From Cloacimonetes bacterium UBA3900 (GTDB lineage Bacteria; Cloacimonadota; Cloacimonadia; Cloacimonadales; Cloacimonadaceae), in contig DGFM01000031.1 in assembly GCA_002391675.1 (NCBI GenBank), positions 1 through 6,549 of the forward strand: 6,549 bases of DNA. Reading direction: 5' to 3'. The stretch's first letter is position 1. The number at the start of each line of letters is the position of its first letter. Shown piece by piece: positions 1 through 5,623 of this stretch. The position numbers were made by a program, and so were the translations under genes. The notes beneath the pieces are model-generated. The model was not told the DNA's origin and searched no databases. It was given only the letters and a program-made list of their open reading frames with translations.

Positions 1-735
1 GGCACTATCACCTTTGGCATCATGATAGTCGTCGCCTTGGTGCAAGCTCGTCGCAGAGACCTCTACATCCGTCCCATTGCAGGCTTGGAAGAGCTGGATA
101 ACGCCGTGGGCCGCGCCACCGAAATGGGCAGGCCCGTGATGTTTGTGCCCGGCTGGGGCTCCCTGGGCGATCCCTGCACCATCAGCGCGCTCATGATCCT
201 GGGCCAAACAGCGAAGAAGACGGCAGAGTTTGACGTGCGCCTCATCTCGCCTCATTGCGACTACTTTGTGATGCCTCTGGCGCAAGAGATGGTTCAGACC
301 GCCTACAACGAGGCCGGCAGACCGGATTCCTTCAACCGTGAAGACATCTTCTACGTCTCAGATTCGCAGTTTGCCTTTGCCGCGGGCGTAAACGGCATCA
401 TCATCCGCGAGCGTGCAGCCACGGTGCTCTATATGGGCTACTTCAATGCGGAAGCCTTGCTCATGACCGAGACGGGCAACCAGATGGGCTGCATCCAGAT
501 TGCCGGCACAGACGCCATCACGCAGGTGCCCTTCTTCATCACTACCTGCGACTACACTTTGATAGGCGAAGAGTTCTACGCCGCCAGTGCCTATCTCTCC
601 CGCAATATCGAGCTGGTGAGTATGCTCAAGGCGCAGGACTACTTCAAGGTCGTGATGATCTTCCTGATCATCGTCGGCACCTTCCTTTCCAGCGTCCATT
701 GGCATGGGCTGCTTCACTTCCTGCCATTTGAATAG
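1..735 (+). CDS. DUF6754-like membrane protein, 5' end missing
   Basis: The frame is open from base 1, and the first ATG (base 22) lies inside a hydrophobic run (GTITFGIMIVVALV) ending in QARRR. No Shine-Dalgarno sequence precedes it, so the true start is probably upstream of the window. The run looks like the end of a membrane helix. It is followed by a soluble domain with EELDNAVGRATEMGRPV, MGCIQIAGTDAITQVPFF and CDYTLIGEEFYAASAYLSR. From memory these resemble the uncharacterised DUF6754 family. Numbering from the base-22 Met, residues about 210-226 (VVMIFLIIVGTFL) form a second membrane helix near the C-terminus, so the domain is bracketed by two helices. The biochemical role is unknown. 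The stop overlaps the ribosome-binding site of the radical SAM gene, which starts 9 nt later and suggests co-transcription. The family call is fairly secure; any function would be a guess. Confidence -1.
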   Translation, partial: GTITFGIMIVVALVQARRRDLYIRPIAGLEELDNAVGRATEMGRPVMFVPGWGSLGDPCTISALMILGQTAKKTAEFDVRLISPHCDYFVMPLAQEMVQTAYNEAGRPDSFNREDIFYVSDSQFAFAAGVNGIIIRERAATVLYMGYFNAEALLMTETGNQMGCIQIAGTDAITQVPFFITTCDYTLIGEEFYAASAYLSRNIELVSMLKAQDYFKVVMIFLIIVGTFLSSVHWHGLLHFLPFE

Positions 736-744
736 GATATTATT

Positions 745-2148
745 ATGACAGTCTTACTCGTCTCACCCACGGCCACTACCGGTGGCCTGGAAATGATGCG
801 CAAAGGGCATCAAGTGTTTCAGGGCATTCTGTATATCGCTGCCGCAGCGAGGGATGCGGGCCATAGAGCCGTAGTGGTTCAGGCAGATGTGAACAACCTG
901 CACCGCTACATCCGCAGATACAAACCCGAGGTCATCGGCTTTACCGCTGTGACGGCGGTGTATCCCATGGTGCGCGAGATGATCCTCTACGTGAAGGAAA
1001 AGCACCCCGAGATCGTCACCGTAGTCGGTGGCCATCATGTGACCTTCATGTATAAAGAAACCCTGCAAGAGACGGGTGTGGACTTTGTTTGTCGCGGCGA
1101 GGGTGAAGAAACCTTCGCCGCCCTCCTCAAAGCCTTAGAAGCCAAAAACCGCTATCCGGACATCACCGGCATGGTCTACATGAAGGACGGCAAGTTTTAC
1201 AACGATGAGCGGATAGTGCTGCTGGAAGACATCAACAAAATCCCCAGGATCACCATGGACCTGGTGGCACCGGAATCCACCTTCACGCCCAAGATAGTCT
1301 CCAGTAGGGGCTGCCCCTTCAAGTGTTCCTACTGCTCCATATCCGCCTTTTACGGTGGCGTATACCGTCAGCGCCGAGTGGAAGACGTGATCGAAGACAT
1401 CAAGGATTACATCTCCTGGGGCTACACGCAGTTTTGGATCCATGACGACAACTTCACCACGGACGCCGCCTGGCTCACGCGCTTCTGCGACCTGGTGGAA
1501 GAGGAAAACCTCAAGTTTACCTTCAGCTGCATGAGCCGGATAAACTTCATCGAGCGATCACCCGAGCTGGTGGAGAGACTGGGCAAATGCGGTTGTACCA
1601 TGATGAGCATCGGCATCGAGAGCGGCGTGCCGGAAGTGCTGGAAAGCATCAACAAAAAGCTCAGCATCCCCCAGATCTTGAAAGCGGTGAACATCCTGAA
1701 GAAACAGGGCATCAGCTACACCTTCTTCATGCTCCTGGGCAGCGGTGATGAGTTTGACACGCCTGAGATCTTCGATAAGAACATCAAATTCTTCAGCAAG
1801 CTCCCCGGCCTCGTCCTCGCCTCCATCCTCACGCCCTTCCCGGGCACAGCCGTGTATGAAAAGCTGAAACGGGAAAACCGCATCCGCCACTACAATTGGG
1901 AGGATTACGACATCACTCACTGCGTCTACAATCCCCTGGGCATGACCTACAAAGAGATGGAATCCTATCTGCCCAAAGCCTATATGAAGATATATCTTAC
2001 CAAGTGGCGTGAATTGCCCTCGCTCTTCATCAAGGCGCTAAAAACCAAATCCATAGAACCGGGCATGATCCTGGGCAGCGCCAAATCCCTATTTCAGACC
2101 TACATTTTGAAGAAGGACTTTTACAAAAGCATACGCAAAACCAAATAA
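745..2148 (+). CDS. B12-binding-type radical SAM enzyme
   Basis: This complete 467-residue cytoplasmic protein has the layout of the BchE-like class of radical SAM proteins. Residues about 1-140 form a Rossmann-like cobalamin-binding-type domain, with GFTAVTAVYP, VVGGHHVTF (93-101) and CRGEGEETF (116-124). The radical SAM core follows, with C190-PFK-C194-SY-C197 as the CxxxCxxC ligands for the 4Fe-4S cluster that cleaves S-adenosylmethionine. GIESG (290-294) and TPFPGTAVYEKL (363 onward) are typical later motifs of this class. The classic DxHxxG cobalamin-ligating motif is not visible, so cobalamin binding may be base-off without a His ligand, or lost. The start is supported by AGGA at 734-737, seven bases before the ATG. 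The substrate cannot be named: methyl transfer or another carbon-centred reaction on a lipid, cofactor or secondary metabolite are all possible. Family assignment is secure. Confidence -1.
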   Translation: MTVLLVSPTATTGGLEMMRKGHQVFQGILYIAAAARDAGHRAVVVQADVNNLHRYIRRYKPEVIGFTAVTAVYPMVREMILYVKEKHPEIVTVVGGHHVTFMYKETLQETGVDFVCRGEGEETFAALLKALEAKNRYPDITGMVYMKDGKFYNDERIVLLEDINKIPRITMDLVAPESTFTPKIVSSRGCPFKCSYCSISAFYGGVYRQRRVEDVIEDIKDYISWGYTQFWIHDDNFTTDAAWLTRFCDLVEEENLKFTFSCMSRINFIERSPELVERLGKCGCTMMSIGIESGVPEVLESINKKLSIPQILKAVNILKKQGISYTFFMLLGSGDEFDTPEIFDKNIKFFSKLPGLVLASILTPFPGTAVYEKLKRENRIRHYNWEDYDITHCVYNPLGMTYKEMESYLPKAYMKIYLTKWRELPSLFIKALKTKSIEPGMILGSAKSLFQTYILKKDFYKSIRKTK

Positions 2149-2158
2149 GTTTACGCTT

Positions 2159-2174
2159 TGGCCCGATTTGTGCA
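2159..2174 (+). promoter_or_regulatory. Candidate sigma-54 promoter for the 722-residue secreted protein
   Basis: TGGCCCGATTTGTGCA matches the sigma-54 consensus TGGCACG-N4-TTGCA at 10 of 12 defined positions. The invariant GG (2160-2161) and GC (2172-2173) are exactly 10 bases apart. It begins 10 bases past the stop of the radical SAM gene, predicts transcription starting near 2185, and would give a leader of about 125 nt before the ATG at 2310. A nearly matching element precedes the other secreted-protein gene. This is a motif reading only; no sigma-54 or activator gene is in the window. Confidence -1.
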
Positions 2175-2213
2175 AGAATATAATCCCGAGTATTCAGATT
2201 ATTTCTTAGCCCT

Positions 2214-2245
2214 GCAGAAAGCCTGATCACAAAAGGCTTTCATGC
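2214..2245 (+). other. Leader hairpin upstream of the secreted protein gene
   Basis: GAAAGCCT (2217-2224) pairs perfectly with AGGCTTTC (2234-2241) around a 9-base loop. Three further pairs (GCA 2214-2216 with TGC 2243-2245) extend the stem past one bulged A. No U-run follows, so it does not look like an intrinsic terminator for the radical SAM gene. It would lie in the 5' leader of the next gene if transcription starts near 2185. A role in mRNA stability or translation is possible but unproven. Confidence -1.
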
Positions 2246-2298
2246 GTTCCGAACCCAACCAAATAGACAACCATAGCAAATTCTAAAGCAGTTTACTT

Positions 2299-2304
2299 AG
2301 GAGG
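2299..2304 (+). promoter_or_regulatory. Strong ribosome-binding site
   Basis: AGGAGG lies five bases before the ATG at 2310 and is a near-complete anti-SD match. It fixes the start of the secreted protein at the Met that opens its signal peptide. Confidence -1.
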
Positions 2305-2309
2305 TAAAG

Positions 2310-4478
2310 ATGAAAAGATTTGCTCTGATCGTGTTAGCCCTGCTCATGGTGCTAAGCTTTGTTTATGCGGAGATCGAAGCATCCGGGCCGGCTAAAAGAC
2401 CCATCGACACACCCCGGGGCAAGGTCGTAGAGACCTCGCGGGCGGCGCCAAATTATTACTTCTCCCGCGCCCCATTGCCAATCATGACAAACTATTATGA
2501 CTACATGATTGGAAGTTATAGCAGTATTCCTCTCAGAGTGATCCCTGCAGAGTTCGGCGGCGGATACTTTATGACCTATCAAGGTCGCCGTGAATCCGGT
2601 GGCACCAGAAGAGTGTATTACACGCTTTTGAGCGAGGCCGGAGATGTGATCAACAACAACGAGATTTCCAACGTACAAAAACACGAGGGTTTCCCCACCA
2701 TGGTTCTGGATCGCGAAAGTGGCAAACCCCTCTACGCCTGGCACGTAGACCTGGAAGACGGCTCCGGCATGAAGGTGATGTTCACTTCGGACGCCTATAT
2801 GGCCGGCTACCCCGGGCTGTTCAATCAAGAACAGATTATTGCAGACAACCCCACCACGATTACAGCGCCCAACGGTATCACCACAGAAGACAACGAATTC
2901 ATCTGGCCCACCGCTGTGATCGGCCCCTCACCCTTCCCCGGAAAGCGCCGCGTCTATGTATCCATGCGCAACTCCGTCAGTCACGCCCTGAACGGCAGCC
3001 CCAGCGAAAACCCGCTGATTGCCTGGGCAGACATCGATAGAGAGATGATAGAAAGCGGCACGCTCCCCACCTGGCACCACACCACCGTGCCGCTATATGA
3101 CCAGTGGAACGTGGATACGGAATACCTGCGCAGACCATATACCACCATCTGTGCAGACCATGCGGGCTACCTCTACTACATTGGCTACAACGTCACCCTT
3201 GATGCGGATAGCAACGATCTTGATGAACCGGATGTACACGTGCTCAGATGTGGCGCCTATGGCGAAGGAACCTGGACCACGCACACCTTCTCCAGCCATA
3301 TCCCCACCTGGAATCCGCCTTCCTCTCCCACTGATGACACTCCCTACTTCAAAAATGACGACGGCGTGCCGTATGAGCCGGGAGACCTGCGCTGGAGCAT
3401 CATCAACTCCGGCCACGTAAATGCAGTCGTGGATGGCTGGGGCCACCTGCACTTCCCCGCCATCTGGGGACTCACCACAAACGAAAACACCTACTACCCG
3501 GCCATGCAATACGTGAAACAGCTGATATTCAAGCCGGAATCTGCAGAATTTGAAATCCGGGAAGTATTCCCCAAGAAAGACGCCCAAAACGACGCCGATT
3601 ATGGCTGCTACCATCCCTGGGACAACGAGGCACCCTGGGGAGTGCCGGAATACATCGAAAGTGAAGGCGAATACTATCTGGACATCCATTCCATATGGCC
3701 TTTCCCACACTGGGATCAGTCTGCCCACGAAGGCCTCATGATGTTCCACTACAATCACATCAAGATGAGCAAGCCAAACAGCGATGGCTTGGCCGTGCTG
3801 GTCTGGCAGGACAGCAATAAAGCCCGTATGCACAACGAGTTTAACGATCCTGACTATGCGGATTATGCCAACACACCCGAAATCATGATCGCTGCCAGCC
3901 GTGACAACGGTGTCAACTGGAGTGAACCCATCTGCCTCAACAACCAGATAAACCCCGAACTGGCCAACATCATCCCCATGTGGGTATATCCCGCAGATGA
4001 AGTCATCAGTTTGGGCGAGCAAGACGGCAGATTGCTGGGTAAAATAGGCTTCATGTTGTTTGATGACTACACTTGGGGCTCTCATGCAAACCAACCGCCT
4101 TACCACAGCATTAACGATGGTGGACAAACCATGTTTATGGAACTGGTGATCGACTTTACAGACCTGGTGGGAAACGACGATCAGACGGCGGCCGCACCCG
4201 CCCTCAACCTGCTCAAGGGAAACTACCCCAACCCCTTCAACCCCACCACCACCATCAGCTACAGCCTCCCCGCCTCAGGAAATGTTAAACTGGGCGTTTA
4301 CAACCTCAGAGGCCAGCTGGTGCGCACTTTGGTAAACGAAGCCAAATCCGCCGGCGACCACAGAGTGGTGTGGGACGGCAAGGACGAGCGCGGCAACACC
4401 ATGTCCAGCGGCATCTACTTCTACCGCCTGGACACCGGTAAACACAGCGAAACCCGCAAGATGATGCTGATGAAATAG
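2310..4478 (+). CDS. Secreted protein with Asp-box and type IX sorting domain
   Basis: This complete 722-residue protein begins with a signal peptide: MKRF, a hydrophobic core, then VYA with likely cleavage after A20. The long middle region is rich in aromatic residues and beta-like strands. It contains one clean Asp-box, S530-x-D532-x-G534-x-x-W537 (SRDNGVNW), as found in sialidase/BNR-type beta-propellers. Other blades are not recognisable, so no glycosidase activity is claimed. Residues about 630-722 form a type IX secretion (Por) sorting domain of FlgD-like Ig fold: NYPNPFNP at 638-645, then TTTISYSLP, LGVYNLRGQLVRTL, and the ending SSGIYFYRL...MMLMK. It should therefore cross the inner membrane by Sec and be sorted to the surface or medium. 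It resembles, from memory, uncharacterised Cloacimonadota proteins. It has its own candidate sigma-54 promoter and a terminator 21 bases past the stop, so it is probably monocistronic. Confidence -1.
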   Translation: MKRFALIVLALLMVLSFVYAEIEASGPAKRPIDTPRGKVVETSRAAPNYYFSRAPLPIMTNYYDYMIGSYSSIPLRVIPAEFGGGYFMTYQGRRESGGTRRVYYTLLSEAGDVINNNEISNVQKHEGFPTMVLDRESGKPLYAWHVDLEDGSGMKVMFTSDAYMAGYPGLFNQEQIIADNPTTITAPNGITTEDNEFIWPTAVIGPSPFPGKRRVYVSMRNSVSHALNGSPSENPLIAWADIDREMIESGTLPTWHHTTVPLYDQWNVDTEYLRRPYTTICADHAGYLYYIGYNVTLDADSNDLDEPDVHVLRCGAYGEGTWTTHTFSSHIPTWNPPSSPTDDTPYFKNDDGVPYEPGDLRWSIINSGHVNAVVDGWGHLHFPAIWGLTTNENTYYPAMQYVKQLIFKPESAEFEIREVFPKKDAQNDADYGCYHPWDNEAPWGVPEYIESEGEYYLDIHSIWPFPHWDQSAHEGLMMFHYNHIKMSKPNSDGLAVLVWQDSNKARMHNEFNDPDYADYANTPEIMIAASRDNGVNWSEPICLNNQINPELANIIPMWVYPADEVISLGEQDGRLLGKIGFMLFDDYTWGSHANQPPYHSINDGGQTMFMELVIDFTDLVGNDDQTAAAPALNLLKGNYPNPFNPTTTISYSLPASGNVKLGVYNLRGQLVRTLVNEAKSAGDHRVVWDGKDERGNTMSSGIYFYRLDTGKHSETRKMMLMK

Positions 4479-4499
4479 AATCAAATGACTATTGTCTTA

Positions 4500-4531
4500 A
4501 AGCCGGCTCGGATTACCGGGTCGGCTTTTTT
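4500..4531 (+). terminator. Intrinsic terminator after the secreted protein gene
   Basis: A 12-pair stem (4500-4511 with 4516-4527, two G-U wobbles) closes an ATTA loop, and the 3' arm runs into six T residues (4526-4531). It is a strong Rho-independent terminator for the + strand. The opposite strand has only a short T-run (TTTAAG), so it is unlikely to work as well in reverse. Confidence -1.
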
Positions 4532-4540
4532 GTGGGAAAG

Positions 4541-4695
4541 CGGCTCACGCCGGTACCTTCGGTGTACAGGCGAGTTCCGGCTACAAGTTCGGCGCTCCAG
4601 GCGAGCGCCCGTACAGGAGGCGGCTTATGCCGGTACCTTCGGTGTACAGGCGAATTCCTGCTACAAATTCGGCGCTCCAGGCGAGCGCCCGTACA
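4541..4695. repeat. Two tandem 80-bp repeat units
   Basis: Units start at 4541 and 4621, exactly 80 bp apart. Their first 75 bases match at 70 positions; the last five bases of unit 1 act as spacer. Each carries a 6-pair hairpin, GCGCTC-CAGGC-GAGCGC (4592-4608 and 4672-4688). Each also has a wider arm pair, GTACAGGCG with CGCCCGTAC, that has one mismatch. The array begins just after the terminator and ends next to the inverted-repeat element. Three of five differences are at G/A or C/T positions that leave the hairpin intact. Short open frames here on both strands are products of the repeat and not genes. It resembles a REP-like dispersed repeat, but copy number elsewhere cannot be seen. Confidence -1.
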
Positions 4696-4710
4696 TGGCG
4701 ACTGTGTCGC

Positions 4711-4738
4711 AGTAGTGAGTAGTGAGTAGTGAGTTGTG
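4711..4738. repeat. Heptamer array, left arm (4 x 7 bp)
   Basis: Four consecutive 7-bp units read AGTAGTG, AGTAGTG, AGTAGTG, AGTTGTG. On the other strand the last unit is CACAACT, one base different from the GACAACT unit of the right-arm array. They resemble the short tandemly repeated heptamers known from cyanobacterial intergenic DNA in form, though not necessarily in origin. Confidence -1.
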
Positions 4739-4812
4739 AGCGCTTCGCAAGTGATTGAGAAACAGGCGATTGTGATGGAGACCCGCACGATTTTGGTGCT
4801 TTCTTTTTTGTC

Positions 4813-4839
4813 CACGAATTACACGAATTGCACGAATGA
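4813..4839. repeat. 9-bp array CACGAATNN (3 copies)
   Basis: Three consecutive units CACGAATTA, CACGAATTG and CACGAATGA sit in the interior of the inverted-repeat element. The preceding GTCCACGAAT (4810-4819) recurs as GTCCACGGAT at 4851-4860, and TCCACGGATG (4852-4861) recurs inverted at 4987-4996. I recall very similar CACGAATT-type intergenic strings from several bacterial phyla, which fits a dispersed low-complexity repeat. Confidence -1.
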
Positions 4840-4908
4840 TTAATAAGAAAGTCCACGGATGATGCTTCATGACTAACCCACCCGAATCTCAACCACTTGC
4901 GAAGCACT

Positions 4909-4929
4909 GACAACTGGCAACTGACAACT
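4909..4929. repeat. Heptamer array, right arm (3 x 7 bp)
   Basis: Three consecutive units GACAACT, GGCAACT and GACAACT lie in inverted orientation relative to the left-arm array and are one unit shorter. Confidence -1.
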
Positions 4930-4946
4930 GCGACGAAGTCGCCCTC

Positions 4947-4970
4947 CCCTCTCTCCCTCTCGCCCTCTCG
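4947..4970. repeat. 8-bp pyrimidine array (3 copies)
   Basis: CCCTCTCT, CCCTCTCG and CCCTCTCG follow each other directly outside the right arm, giving an almost pure pyrimidine strand. Such tracts can mark slippage-prone DNA. No function is assigned. Confidence -1.
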
Positions 4971-4984
4971 CCGGCGCAGCCGGC
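4970..4984. other. GC-rich hairpin
   Basis: GCCGGC, spacer GCA, GCCGGC gives a 6-pair perfect stem with a 3-base loop directly after the pyrimidine array. There is no T-run on either side, so it is not called a terminator. Confidence -1.
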
Positions 4985-5416
4985 TCCATCCGTGGAAAAA
5001 CATCATGGAAAAATGTTTGCCAAAAACCCGCGCCCTCCTCAACCTTTGACTTTTGCCCCGGGGTTCCCTCCTTGGGATTTCCCTGGCGCTCGAATGCGTA
5101 ACCTTTGGGTTTTCCATGGGTTACTTGTGGATCCCAAAGGAGACCCACAGGAGCCCCTAAGGGAGGCCGCATCAAATCGACGTTTTAGAGGGCGGATTTG
5201 TTTTCGCAAAACCGGCTCTCAGGTCAAATATTTCAGAAGCCCCTATAGTTCAAGGTACCGGAGTGGGGTGGGAAATGCCTATTAAATCAGTAGGTATTCT
5301 CCCTGTCTGCATCCGCCGTTTTTAGCTCGCTGAAATCCGGGGAGAAAATCTGTCCTGCTTCTCTTTTGGCACTTTTTTCCACCAAAGTTGACCTTTAGCC
5401 AAGTTTAACAGGGATT
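4985..5416. other. Intergenic stretch without a convincing gene
   Basis: No open frame here has a ribosome-binding site or family-like protein sequence. What can be seen is as follows. An inverted copy of TCCACGGATG lies at 4987-4996. A weak repeat of the form CCTTTGGGNTTTCC occurs near 5041, 5070 and 5102. A perfect 8-bp inverted repeat, CCTTTGGG (5102-5109) with CCCAAAGG (5133-5140), spans 23 bases. A near-perfect hairpin pairs AATGCCTA (5274-5281) with TAGGTATT (5291-5298). No tRNA or rRNA is recognisable. Confidence -1.
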
Positions 5417-5432
5417 TGGAACGATAATTGCA
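5417..5432 (+). promoter_or_regulatory. Candidate sigma-54 promoter for the second secreted protein
   Basis: TGGAACGATAATTGCA matches the sigma-54 consensus TGGCACG-N4-TTGCA at 11 of 12 defined positions. The GG (5418-5419) and GC (5430-5431) are exactly 10 bases apart. It predicts transcription starting near 5443 and a leader of about 180 nt. Its likeness to the element at 2159-2174, also upstream of a secreted protein, strengthens both calls. Upstream activator sites could not be identified with confidence. Confidence -1.
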
Positions 5433-5442
5433 CACTTATTGA

Positions 5443-5612
5443 GGCGTCTACTTCGTGATCAGACTTTCAGGTTCAGAGCAAACCTGTAGCCGTGGTCGTA
5501 TGTTCTTAACCCCCTTTTTTGTAACTTAACTCCCCGGTTCTTTCGGGTAAATATAGATCGACTGCGAAGCCGCTTACCGCTTTGCATCACAAGCTATTAA
5601 CTTGCAAAATAT
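5443..5612 (+). other. Structured 5' leader of the second secreted protein gene
   Basis: Several hairpins are possible. CAGGTT (5468-5473) pairs with AACCTG (5481-5486). CCCGG pairs with TCGGG around 5533-5547. GCGAAGC (5564-5570) pairs with GCTTTGC (5579-5585) with one G-U. The last 3' arm overlaps TTTGCA (5581-5586), which can instead pair with TGCAAA (5603-5608) just before the ribosome-binding site, so these two stems exclude each other. No known riboswitch class is recognised. Confidence -1.
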
Positions 5613-5617
5613 AGGAG
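5613..5617 (+). promoter_or_regulatory. Ribosome-binding site setting the start at 5624
   Basis: AGGAG lies six bases before the ATG at 5624, which opens a typical signal peptide. This decides the start of the gene that runs off the window. Confidence -1.
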
Positions 5618-5623
5618 AAAGAC

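Larger units (their letters stand above)
4697..4943. repeat. Imperfect inverted-repeat element, about 247 bp
   Basis: The left arm (4697-4760, 64 nt) and right arm (4887-4943, 57 nt) are reverse complements at 47 of 57 aligned positions, with one 7-nt gap equal to a single heptamer. Each arm has the same order from outside in: a small hairpin GCGAC-N3-GTCGC, an array of heptamers (four left, three right), then a 22-nt inner segment matching at 20 positions that contains GCTTCGCAAGTG. The 126-bp interior codes for nothing recognisable but holds a 9-bp array. No transposase and no obvious target-site duplication is seen. It could be a MITE-like or other palindromic dispersed element. Confidence -1.

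Noticed and set aside
2214..2245. Terminator for the radical SAM gene
   Set aside because: The hairpin is good, but it is followed by ATGCGTTCC with no U-run, and it lies downstream of the proposed promoter.
3093..4127. A 344-codon open frame on the minus strand
   Set aside because: It lies wholly antisense to the secreted protein gene, which has a signal peptide, ribosome-binding site and sorting domain. The antisense translation shows no family-like motifs.
4541..4935. CRISPR array
   Set aside because: The units are directly abutting or of 7-9 bp period, with no repeat-spacer alternation and no cas genes in the window.
4697..4943. A complete insertion sequence
   Set aside because: The interior is only 126 bp with no transposase, and no clear target duplication flanks the arms. 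At most it is a non-autonomous element.
4581..5117. A 178-codon minus-strand frame and several shorter frames over the repeat region
   Set aside because: Their peptides are direct translations of the short repeats (for example LTTHYSLL and CNSCNSW patterns), and they lack convincing ribosome-binding sites.
4992..5285. A 97-codon + strand frame
   Set aside because: No Shine-Dalgarno sequence precedes it, the composition is Pro/Arg-rich and unlike a folded protein, and it crosses repeat-like DNA.
5367..5381. TGGCAC as another sigma-54 -24 box
   Set aside because: The bases 10 positions past the GG are CA, not GC, so the -12 element is absent.
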